Source of the DNA: Actinomycetes bacterium | GTDB lineage: Bacteria; Actinomycetota; Acidimicrobiia; Acidimicrobiales; Palsa-688 | Direction of reading: 5' to 3' | Length of the DNA: 36,338 bases | Assembly (NCBI GenBank): GCA_021828685.1 | Contig: JAJZDJ010000011.1 | Coordinates: 1-36,338 of the forward strand | In this document: one piece after another, positions 7,925-14,903 of the stretch | Position numbering within the stretch: the first letter of the stretch is position 1 | Layout of the letters: every line of letters starts with the position of its first letter | Translations under genes and position numbers: made by a program | The notes under the pieces: model-generated | Databases searched by the model: none | The model's input: the letters and a program-made list of their open reading frames with translations, nothing else | What the model was told of the DNA's origin: nothing

Positions 7925-8828
7925 CCATGGAGACCGCCAAGACTCCGCCTGCGTCGTTGTGGATGTGGTCGTGGTGCACTATCGAAGCCGCGGGCGCGCA
8001 AACACCCTTCTCGAGAGTCTCGGAAAGCAGCAGGGTGTCGATGTCCGATTGCACATCGTGGAATGCGGAGACGACGGGACCATCTCTCCTCTCATCGAGG
8101 GTCGTTCTGTGGATTTTCGAACTCCCGGACAGAACCTCGGATACAGCGGGGGTAACAACCTCGTTCTAGGGCACCTCTCGGATCTCGGCCCGTTTGTGCT
8201 AGTTGTAAATCCGGACGTGCAGCTCATGAGGCCTGACACGCTGCGAATCCTCGTCGATGCCCTCCAAGCTGACCCCCTCCTGGCTGCGACAGCACCGACG
8301 ATTCGGACCTTGGAAGGCCACGTCGAATATACGGACAGCGTCATTGACCTAAAACGCAATCTGGCGATCCATACCGGAACACACGTGACAGGCTGGCCTC
8401 AGGGGTTGCCGGAAGTAGTAGAGATGTCGTGGATCGACGGGGCCTGCCTACTCTTACGAACTGAAGCTCTAAACGACGTCGGATTGTTTGACGAGAGGTT
8501 CTTTCTGTTCTCCGAGGAGGTGGACTGGTGTCTTCGTGCCACGCAGAGAGGATGGAAGGTCGCTGTATGCCGTGCATCTGAGGTCTTTCACGAGCGATCG
8601 TCCGCTTTCACCGGGTCCACTAAAGGTTCTTACTATTACTGGAGGAACCGCTATCTGCTCAGCTTGAAGCACCTCGGCATCGGAAAGTGGGTCGGCTACT
8701 GGGGAAAGGATCTGGCACGATTCATCGTCAGCCGTACCAACAGGCGCAGTGGGCACTCGAAAGCTGCAACGCGAGGCGCCAAAGATGCGCTGTTCTCAAG
8801 TTGGGGTTGCATGGCCGGAGACAGCTAG
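7908..8828 (+). CDS. GT2-family glycosyltransferase (rhamnosyltransferase-like)
   Basis: 306 residues from a TTG that overlaps the permease end by 17 bases. The GT-A fold shows VVDVVVVHYRS as first strand, the donor-site loop TPGQNLGYSGGNN, VVNPDVQL as the metal/donor-binding acidic motif, and WIDGACLLLRTEALNDVGLFDERFFLFSEEVDWCLRATQRG, the acceptor and catalytic-base region shared by WbbL-like rhamnosyltransferases and GlfT1-type galactofuranosyltransferases. Its position beside wzm and wzt resembles the mycobacterial galactan set, where GlfT1 lies between the two exporter genes, so an early step in lipid-linked glycan assembly is likely. The sugar is not determinable. A GTG at 7959 is a possible later start. 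Confidence 0.85.
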   Translation: MPTSSDHGDRQDSACVVVDVVVVHYRSRGRANTLLESLGKQQGVDVRLHIVECGDDGTISPLIEGRSVDFRTPGQNLGYSGGNNLVLGHLSDLGPFVLVVNPDVQLMRPDTLRILVDALQADPLLAATAPTIRTLEGHVEYTDSVIDLKRNLAIHTGTHVTGWPQGLPEVVEMSWIDGACLLLRTEALNDVGLFDERFFLFSEEVDWCLRATQRGWKVAVCRASEVFHERSSAFTGSTKGSYYYWRNRYLLSLKHLGIGKWVGYWGKDLARFIVSRTNRRSGHSKAATRGAKDALFSSWGCMAGDS

Positions 8829-9733
8829 GCGTCACGCGGTCGCATATCCGACCCGGCGGGGGTGGCGATCGTATCTGTAGGGAGGAGTCGCGGCCACAAG
8901 TCGCCTAAGATAGGGTGGAAGTCTCGCATGGTCTTCCAACGAAGCGGGGCGGGGAGCCACTTCAGAGCGAAGTAGATTTGCGCTCTGTGACCTTCGCTGT
9001 GTCCCCAAGTCGAAACTTTCCTCCACGTCGAACGGGCGTCTCGGGCCCAAGAGTTGTGAAGTATCACTTGGCTAACGCTAAGCTGCTCGATCCTCGTCTC
9101 TTTCTCCCCGGGCGGGCGACTTACCTCTAAGCTTGCCCTGTCACCAACGACCACCGGTCGGAGGAACGGGACCTCGGCTCTTCGGCAATGGGTCAATTCG
9201 ACGTCAGGGCGGACAGCGACGAGACCGGGATATTCCGTGTGGATCGAACCGTCGGCGTTGGCCACCTCAAGGAATCGGCCGTCACGCAGACGCCGATATA
9301 GCACCCGCATGGGCCAATCGACGGCTGGCAGTTTCTTCTCGCCTGCAAGGTCGAGTATCGACGCGAGAGCGGCGAAGCTTGGGAGGTACTCGTCGGTGTC
9401 GATTTGCAGGACCCAGTCAGCGCCCACGCCCGCTTCGCTGCGCGCAGCATTGCGTTGGCGGGTTTCACCCTCGATTGGGTCACTCTTGCGGAAAGTCGTT
9501 CCATAACTTCCTGGAGCTAGGACGAGCTTGCGGTCCAAGTCGAGCGCCTTTAGTTGTGACAGGCACTCCTCCGAACTTACCTGTCGACCGGACCATCCGC
9601 GGCCCTGCTCGTCGTATGAAACCACGATACGGTCAACGAAGTCGTAGTACCCACCGATGCTACGAGCTAGCCAGGTTGGGTCGGCCGCCAACACATAGGC
9701 GCTCAGACCGGTCCTAGTACCAGTTTTTGACGT
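8825..9733 (-). CDS. GT2-like glycosyltransferase (Glyco_tranf_2_4 type), apparent ACG start
   Basis: DWVLQIDTDEYL carries the D-x-D-E motif of this GT-A group, and RNAARSEAGVGA precedes it as in relatives. The N-terminus reads SAYVLAADPTWLARSIGGYYDFVDRIVVSYDE, so the first core strand begins before GTG 9694, the first ordinary start codon. A strong AAAGGAGGT site sits further upstream, six bases before an in-frame ACG at 9733, giving a 302-residue protein; a stop lies in frame at 9755-9757. I therefore prefer ACG, or an ATG that mutated. It converges with the GT2 gene and overlaps its stop by four bases. It probably adds a sugar in the same glycan pathway. Confidence 0.75.
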   Translation of the reverse strand, partial: TSKTGTRTGLSAYVLAADPTWLARSIGGYYDFVDRIVVSYDEQGRGWSGRQVSSEECLSQLKALDLDRKLVLAPGSYGTTFRKSDPIEGETRQRNAARSEAGVGADWVLQIDTDEYLPSFAALASILDLAGEKKLPAVDWPMRVLYRRLRDGRFLEVANADGSIHTEYPGLVAVRPDVELTHCRRAEVPFLRPVVVGDRASLEVSRPPGEKETRIEQLSVSQVILHNSWARDARSTWRKVSTWGHSEGHRAQIYFALKWLPAPLRWKTMRDFHPILGDLWPRLLPTDTIATPAGSDMRPRDA

Positions 9734-9739
9734 CGGATA

Positions 9740-9745
9740 CCTCCT
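9740..9745 (-). promoter_or_regulatory. Strong Shine-Dalgarno AGGAGG without an ordinary start codon behind it
   Basis: The minus strand reads AAAGGAGGT here (9747-9739). ACG follows six bases after AGGAGG, in frame with the glycosyltransferase. No ATG, GTG or TTG occurs at useful spacing. Confidence 0.6.
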
Positions 9746-9795
9746 TTGCCGTCTTCAGTCGTTAGACAAACTGCCCGATCAGTGCATACTACCTT

Positions 9796-9817
9796 GACGG
9801 CCCGCCCCTGTGCCGTC
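9796..9817. terminator. Inverted repeat, possible kynU terminator
   Basis: GACGGC and GCCGTC are separated by ten bases, 46 bases past the kynU stop. The stem is GC-rich but no T-run follows, so termination is only a guess. The rest of 9734-9862 shows nothing clear. Confidence 0.3.
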
Positions 9818-9862
9818 TATGCGGCATCATGTAGCGTGCGCGTCTCGCTCGGTCACTCGGGA

Positions 9863-11104
9863 TCAAAGCTCAGCGCGTAGCGCTGCCAGGCCTCGGTAAA
9901 CGTCGGCGAAGCTGGTGCTGAGCGGCGCCAGGCCTACCCTGATCCCATCGGGGGATCGGAAGTCGGGGATCACCCCACGCTTCCAGAGGCGCTCGTTGAC
10001 AGCCCGGAAGTCGTGGCGTCGAAGCGTGACGTGGCCTCCGCGGCGCTCGGAGTCACGAGGCGAAGCTATGGCCACTCCCTCGGGCACCAGCCACTCGTCC
10101 GCCAACTCCAAGGCGAAGGAGGTGAGAGCGACTGACTTTCTTCTCACCGCTTCGATCCCCGCCTCCTCGAGATGGCGCAATGCGACCCCAAGTGCCACCA
10201 TCGACAGCACGTGCGGGGTGCCGCTCAATAGCGATCTCATGCCCGCAGTCGGCTCGTAGCCTGCACCCATGGCAAACGGCTCGACGCTTCCGAGCCAGCC
10301 CCAGATCGGCTGGCGAAACGATCCCTGATCGGCCCGCCGCACGTAGGCGAACGCCGGGGACCCGGGACCTCCGTTTAGGTACTTGTAGGTGCAGCCGGCT
10401 GCGAGGTCGACGTCCCAGTCGTCGAGGCGTATCGGTACCGATCCCACCGAATGGCTGACATCCCAAAGCACCAGTGCACCGGCCCGGTGCGCTATCGCCG
10501 TGATAGCGGCTGCATCCGCAATCCACGCGGAGCGGTAGGAAACATGGCTGGCAACCACCAGCGCCACGTCGCCGTCGACAGCTCCGGCAACCTGATCGGG
10601 GGTCAACCCTTCACCCGGGTCTGTCTCCACCCAGCGCAGCGTGCACCCACGCTCTGCGGCGATCCCCTCGAGGAGGTACCGGTCGGTCGGAAAATTGTCA
10701 GTATCGACGACAATGTGGGTTCTGCCCGGGCGCGCGTCCAGCGCCGCCCTCGCCAACTTGTAGAGCAGAACGCTGGTCGACTCCCCGACTATCACCTGCC
10801 CGGCGCCAGCTCCGAGGGCTGCCGCACCTATCCGGTCCCCCAGGGTTTCAGGGATGCTCATCCAGCTTTCGTCCCAACCGCGGATCAGACGGCCGCCCCA
10901 CTGCTCGCCGACGAAATTTGCCATAGCCTCGCTGACGCCCTTGGCGACACGCCCGAGCGAGTTGCCGTCCAGGTAGGCCGAGACGTCGGGGGGCAGCGGC
11001 TCGAAACGCTCCAGCCATCCACGAAGCGGGTCCTCCGCATCAGCGCGCGCGGCCCGCTCTGCAAATCGGTCGTCCCCGAGGTTACGGGTTACGGTCTCGC
11101 TCAA
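9863..11104 (-). CDS. kynU: Kynureninase
   Basis: 413 residues of a PLP fold-type I enzyme that cleaves L-kynurenine to anthranilate and alanine. AYLDGNSLGR near the start is the kynureninase signature; VLWDVSHSVGSVPI supplies the Asp that contacts the PLP pyridine nitrogen; GCTYKYLNGGPGSPAF contains the PLP Lys; and GVIPDFRSPDGIRVGLAPLSTSF near the end is also typical. It starts at TTG 11104, overlapping the stop of the dioxygenase gene (TTGA), so the two enzymes are made together. The middle enzyme of the route, kynurenine formamidase, is not in the window. Confidence 0.95.
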   Translation of the reverse strand: MSETVTRNLGDDRFAERAARADAEDPLRGWLERFEPLPPDVSAYLDGNSLGRVAKGVSEAMANFVGEQWGGRLIRGWDESWMSIPETLGDRIGAAALGAGAGQVIVGESTSVLLYKLARAALDARPGRTHIVVDTDNFPTDRYLLEGIAAERGCTLRWVETDPGEGLTPDQVAGAVDGDVALVVASHVSYRSAWIADAAAITAIAHRAGALVLWDVSHSVGSVPIRLDDWDVDLAAGCTYKYLNGGPGSPAFAYVRRADQGSFRQPIWGWLGSVEPFAMGAGYEPTAGMRSLLSGTPHVLSMVALGVALRHLEEAGIEAVRRKSVALTSFALELADEWLVPEGVAIASPRDSERRGGHVTLRRHDFRAVNERLWKRGVIPDFRSPDGIRVGLAPLSTSFADVYRGLAALRAEL

Positions 11105-11910
11105 TGCCCGACCTCGCTTCGAAGCGCGTAGAGCTCAGGGAAGAAGCTCAGGTCAAGGGCCGCTCGCAGGAACCCTATGCCGCTAGAACCGCCGGTTCCG
11201 GTCTGGTCGCCGATGGTTCTGCGCACCGTCGAAAGGTGGCGGAAACGCCACAACTGGAAGTTGTCCTCTACGTCGACGAGCGCCTCGCAGATCTCGTATG
11301 CCTCCCAGTCACGCTTCGGATCACGGTAAAGGTCGGTCATCACCCCCACGAGGTCGGGGACGAGCTTCCACGGCTCTGTCACGTCGCGGCCCAGCACCGC
11401 CTCCGGAATCGGGTAGGCGCGCCTGGCCAGGTAACGAAGGAACTCGTCGTAGAGCGTCGGTTCGCACAGAAGCGCCGCAAGGAGCTCTTGCGCCTTGCGA
11501 TCGTGGTCGAAGAGGGTCACCATTCGCGCCGACTTGTTGCCGAGGACGAACTCCACTGCCCGGTACTGCCACGACTGGAAACCGGAGGACGTCCCGAGCT
11601 GGCTTCGGAATTGCCCGTACTCCGTCGGGGTGAGCGTCGCAAGAACCGACCACTGCTCGCTCAACTGGTGCTGGACGTGCTTGACCCTCGACAGGGCTTT
11701 GAGCGCGGGTCCCACCGAATCCTCGCTCAGACATGTCCGGGCGTACAGCAGCTCGTGCAGCACCAGTTTCAGCCACAACTCGGAGGTCTGGTGCTGGATG
11801 ATGAAGAGGAGCTCGTCGTGATTGACGGGCCGGCTCAAGGGGTGCTGGGCCGCGAGTAGCTGATCGAGGTGGAGGTATTCGCCGTAGGACATCTCGACGC
11901 GCAGGTTCAT
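11101..11910 (-). CDS. kynA: Tryptophan 2,3-dioxygenase
   Basis: 269 residues, normal for bacterial heme tryptophan dioxygenases that open the indole ring to N-formylkynurenine. Typical stretches are SYGEYLHLDQLL, HDELLFIIQHQTSELWLKL, SGFQSWQYRAVEFVLGNK, LWRFRHLSTVRRTIG and GTGGSSGIGFLR; the heme-ligand His lies in the WRFRH segment. The frame is open far upstream, but the ATG at 11910 sits exactly where relatives begin and has AGGA just ahead. It lies 50 bases after the membrane-protein gene and overlaps kynU, so the three probably form one operon, divergent from an Lrp-type regulator gene. Confidence 0.95.
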   Translation of the reverse strand: MNLRVEMSYGEYLHLDQLLAAQHPLSRPVNHDELLFIIQHQTSELWLKLVLHELLYARTCLSEDSVGPALKALSRVKHVQHQLSEQWSVLATLTPTEYGQFRSQLGTSSGFQSWQYRAVEFVLGNKSARMVTLFDHDRKAQELLAALLCEPTLYDEFLRYLARRAYPIPEAVLGRDVTEPWKLVPDLVGVMTDLYRDPKRDWEAYEICEALVDVEDNFQLWRFRHLSTVRRTIGDQTGTGGSSGIGFLRAALDLSFFPELYALRSEVGH

Positions 11911-11960
11911 GATTCCTGATTCGATCGGCCGTTCGCTGCTCAACTCGCCCCCTCTCTCCG

Positions 11961-12800
11961 TCACGCTTCGACGATAACCGGATTCGTCGAGCGCGACCCG
12001 CGAGAGACGCTGATAAGGACTTGCGTCGCGACAGCGGCGAGCGTTGCAAGGCCGAACGCCTTGGTCAGGTTCCCACTCGGCAGGGTTACGGCCAGGGTGA
12101 ACAGTGACGTGACCACAGCGAAGGATCCCCTCGTAACGCCGTAAAGGAAGTTGGCGACTTCGATCTCGCCACCCTCTCGGTGGGTCAGTCCGCCCATCAC
12201 GAAAGTCAGGACGGGAAACGCGCTGACCAGGCCGGACAGCTGCGAGCCCAAGACGCCCGATACTCCGGTAAGGAGGGCAGCGAAGAGCGCCGCAATGGCC
12301 ATCCTGATCGCCAACCGGTAGCTCAGTCGCAAGCCCGACTCCGGGCTTGGCGGAGCCGACGGGGCGCTCGAAGCGCGGCGAGCGATCTGCGCCCGAGGCC
12401 AGTAGCGAAGTGCGCCGATATAGGCGGCGACCCCGACAACCAGGCTCAAAAGCGGTGACCACCGGGGGGTCACATATAGAACAGCTACTGCAAGGCCGAA
12501 GGCTCCGGCCGAGGCGGCGAGACTCGCCACCAAACCCGCCCGACGTGCAACGGCCACGTAGACCCAGATCAGCAGGGCCTGGGCGACTGAAGCCTCCAGG
12601 CTTGAATCAGCGGCTGCTGCGGAGAACTGCGCGCCGTGCGCCAAACTCAAAAGCATGAGGAGCGGGAGGCTGGTCAGGGGAAGCCCGACGATCAAGCCAC
12701 CGATGCGTTGACCCCAGCGCTGCTGTACGAGGCTGCTGACCAATATCAAGGTGGGCGCCAACGACAGCTCTACGAATAGCAAGTTCACGTATGCCATCAT
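11961..12800 (-). CDS. Integral membrane protein with internal duplication, in the kynurenine operon
   Basis: 279 residues, mostly hydrophobic, with about eight membrane helices. I do not recognise a named family. The protein looks like two copies of one unit: the first half has RIGGLIVGLPLTSLPLLM and the second QLSGLVSAFPVLTFVM at the same relative place, each after a helix and before a short polar stretch. A charged Ser/Pro-rich loop (about 140-155) joins the halves. Such paired units are usual in carriers. Since it precedes the dioxygenase and kynureninase genes on the same strand and is divergent from the regulator, transport of tryptophan, kynurenine or anthranilate is a reasonable guess, not shown by sequence. 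Confidence 0.7.
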   Translation of the reverse strand: MMAYVNLLFVELSLAPTLILVSSLVQQRWGQRIGGLIVGLPLTSLPLLMLLSLAHGAQFSAAAADSSLEASVAQALLIWVYVAVARRAGLVASLAASAGAFGLAVAVLYVTPRWSPLLSLVVGVAAYIGALRYWPRAQIARRASSAPSAPPSPESGLRLSYRLAIRMAIAALFAALLTGVSGVLGSQLSGLVSAFPVLTFVMGGLTHREGGEIEVANFLYGVTRGSFAVVTSLFTLAVTLPSGNLTKAFGLATLAAVATQVLISVSRGSRSTNPVIVEA

Positions 12801-12843
12801 CGGCCATGATCAGCCTCGAATGTCTCGTTCCTATGAGCCCGAA

Positions 12844-12860
12844 GGTACGATTACCGTAAC
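12844..12860. promoter_or_regulatory. Near-palindrome, candidate Lrp-type operator
   Basis: The 17 bases GGTACGATTACCGTAAC read almost the same on both strands, centred on TACG-N5-CGTA. They lie between the divergent regulator gene and membrane-protein/kyn operon, 36 bases before the regulator start. Lrp/AsnC proteins bind imperfect palindromes of about this size. No binding evidence exists. Confidence 0.4.
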
Positions 12861-12895
12861 TATCGAGGTATTTTGGAAAAAGAGGCGATATATCC

Positions 12896-13339
12896 GTGGA
12901 CGACATCGATCGACAGTTGGTCCGTGTGCTTGTAGCTGACGGGCGGCTTACCTACCAGGAGCTTGCGCGCATAGTGGCGTTGAGCGCGAACAGCACTGCG
13001 GACCGGGTCCGCCGGCTACGCCAGAACGCCACGATCAGCGGCTACCACGCCGAGTTCAACCTTGCGAGCGTCGGATGCACCCTGCACGCGCTCACTGACA
13101 TCAAGCTCAAAGAGCACGTCTCCCGGGAGGATTTCGAGAAGGCACTCGAAGCCGTCCCTCAGGTTTTGGGCGCGATCCACACGACCGGGGAGTTCGACTA
13201 CCAGCTACGCATAGCCTGTACCGGAACTGCCGACCTGCAGCGCCTGGTAGATACCGTGCGTCGCCTCGGGGCGCGAGAAGTCCAGTCGAGGATCGTGCTG
13301 GGCGAACGCAGCTTTGACCCTACGCGCCTGCTCGGTTGA
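12896..13339 (+). CDS. Lrp/AsnC-family transcription regulator (KynR-like context)
   Basis: 147 residues from GTG. The winged helix-turn-helix is at the N-terminus (DDIDRQLVRVLVADGRLTYQELARIVALSANSTADRVRRL), as in Lrp/AsnC regulators. The rest is the RAM/effector domain with the family's alternating strands and helices, including HTTGEFDYQLRI. These proteins form octamers or hexadecamers and sense amino acids. In pseudomonads the Lrp-type KynR is divergent from the kyn genes and responds to kynurenine. The layout here is the same, so control of the membrane protein-kynA-kynU operon is likely. Its 3' end overlaps the convergent helicase gene by 20 bases. Confidence 0.9.
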   Translation: MDDIDRQLVRVLVADGRLTYQELARIVALSANSTADRVRRLRQNATISGYHAEFNLASVGCTLHALTDIKLKEHVSREDFEKALEAVPQVLGAIHTTGEFDYQLRIACTGTADLQRLVDTVRRLGAREVQSRIVLGERSFDPTRLLG

Positions 13340-14639
13340 CTTTCGCAGTCGGTTTGCCCGCTGCGGCCGGCCCGCCTCGACGCCTGCGGGATGCTCCCTG
13401 AGGGCGCTTGGTAGCGCGACCACCCGAGCCACTTCGGGGGCTTCGCTGCGACTCGACTGACGCCGGGGCGGGCGGCCGCTCGGGCATGGTGGGTAGAGCG
13501 GACATGTCAGGCGAGGTGGTCGAATGGTCGCCATCCAGACTGCGTTGGAGAAGCTTGACCTCTTTTTCCACTTCATTGGTTACCAGACTTACGACGATGC
13601 CGTCTGCACCAGCGCGCCCGGTACGCCCGGAGCGGTGTACGTAGTCCTTGGCGTCGCCGGGCGGGTCGAAGTGTACGACGCACGCTACCCCGTCGACGTG
13701 TATTCCTCTGGCCGCCACATCTGTCGCAACAAGGGCGTCAACTCGCCCCTGGCTGAAGTCGGCCAACGCCCGGTCGCGCTGCGGCTGGGATCGACTCCCG
13801 TGCACCGCAGCCGCCTTCACGCCCACCGCTTGAAGCCTTCGGGTCAGCCTGTCGGCGCCGTGACGGGTACGACAGAACACGACCGCCGGTGCTTGGCGGC
13901 CGACGAGCTCGGCCGTGAGCCCTATGCGACGGTCACGGTCGGTGCGCCACCACAGGTGGGTGACGTCACCGGTGTCAACGTCACTCGGAGCCGCTTCGAT
14001 CATTCGCGGGTCGTGCAGGTAACGCCGCACGACGACGTCGACAGCGCCATCGAGCGTCGCCGAGAAGAGCAGCATCTGGCGTTGCTGGTTGATCTTGTCC
14101 AACAGCCGTTTGACAGACGGCAGGAAGCCCATGTCCGCCATCCGGTCCGCCTCGTCCAAGACAGCCCAACGCACGTCGGAAAGGTCGAGGTCGCCTTGAG
14201 CGATCAGGTCTTCGAGGCGTCCGGGGCATCCGATCAGCAGGTCGATTCCGCGGCGCAGCGCTACTCTCTGCGGACCGTAACCCACACCGCCGTACGCGAC
14301 GCCGACCGACGCCCCGACGGACCGGCCGAGCTCCGACAGGACGGTCGCGACCTGCGATGCCAGTTCGCGCGTCGGCAGTAGCACGAGGGCGAGAGGGCGT
14401 CCCGGACGCGCCGCCGACTTCATCCCGGCAAGCCCGGCTAGAAGCGGAAGGCCGAACGCGAGTGTCTTACCTGACCCGGTCGGTGCCCGCCCGCAGATGT
14501 CGGCTCCCCTAAGAGCGTCGGGCAATGTCGCCGCTTGGATCGGGAAAGGATCGGTGATCTTCTGGGCGGCGAGCGCCCTGACCAGGGCCTCGGGGAGACC
14601 GAGGGCGGCAAAGGTAAGGGAAGTGATGGTGTTCTCCAT
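13320..14639 (-). CDS. DEAD-box RNA helicase
   Basis: 439 residues with every helicase motif in order: the Q motif (FPIQAATLP), motif I APTGSGKT, Ia PTRELASQ, motif II LDEADRMADMGF, motif III FSATL, then in the second RecA domain TDVAARGIHVDG and HRSGRTGRAG. A tail of about 80 residues is rich in Arg, Lys, Ser and Pro, as in RhlE/CsdA-like helicases, where it holds RNA. It would unwind short RNA duplexes during ribosome assembly, RNA decay or cold adaptation. The stop overlaps the end of the Lrp gene. Two hairpin-forming repeats lie upstream of its ATG. Confidence 0.93.
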   Translation of the reverse strand: MENTITSLTFAALGLPEALVRALAAQKITDPFPIQAATLPDALRGADICGRAPTGSGKTLAFGLPLLAGLAGMKSAARPGRPLALVLLPTRELASQVATVLSELGRSVGASVGVAYGGVGYGPQRVALRRGIDLLIGCPGRLEDLIAQGDLDLSDVRWAVLDEADRMADMGFLPSVKRLLDKINQQRQMLLFSATLDGAVDVVVRRYLHDPRMIEAAPSDVDTGDVTHLWWRTDRDRRIGLTAELVGRQAPAVVFCRTRHGADRLTRRLQAVGVKAAAVHGSRSQPQRDRALADFSQGRVDALVATDVAARGIHVDGVACVVHFDPPGDAKDYVHRSGRTGRAGADGIVVSLVTNEVEKEVKLLQRSLDGDHSTTSPDMSALPTMPERPPAPASVESQRSPRSGSGGRATKRPQGASRRRRGGPAAAGKPTAKVNRAGA

Positions 14640-14673
14640 GGTTGTCGGCTGACATGAACGGGCCTTGTGCCCA

Positions 14674-14688
14674 GCCGGTCCAACCGGC
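14674..14688. repeat. 6-3-6 inverted repeat in the helicase leader, proximal
   Basis: GCCGGT-CCA-ACCGGC, 35 bases before the helicase ATG on the minus strand. It can fold as a tight RNA hairpin. Confidence 0.5.
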
Positions 14689-14699
14689 CCGCAACCCAG

Positions 14700-14714
14700 G
14701 GAACGAACCGTTCC
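14700..14714. repeat. 6-3-6 inverted repeat in the helicase leader, distal
   Basis: GGAACG-AAC-CGTTCC, 11 bases beyond the first repeat and of the same geometry. Possible RNA hairpin or protein site. A -10-like TAGCAT / CATAAT stretch lies further upstream on the minus strand near 14731-14742. The rest of the gap up to 14903 holds no recognisable gene. Confidence 0.5.
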
Positions 14715-14903
14715 GGGGCAGCAATAACGATTATGCTACCAGCTGGCGGGTTTCGCGCGGTCACGCACCCGTCGAAACCGCCGATCCCCCGACTTGCGGA
14801 TCGCTGGAACTGTAATCTCCGTGACATGGACAGGGGCCCGTCGACGCGCTGCTATCTGCCGCTGCCGCCCACCGCAGCACCGACGCCAGACAGGTAGGTC
14901 GCC

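Noticed and set aside
8915..9717. Plus-strand frames opposite the second glycosyltransferase
   Set aside because: The minus-strand protein has D-x-D-E and other family motifs; the plus frames have none.
13524..14381. Long plus-strand open frame (285 codons) opposite the helicase gene
   Set aside because: It is the antisense shadow of a clear DEAD-box gene with all motifs; high-GC codon bias creates such frames.
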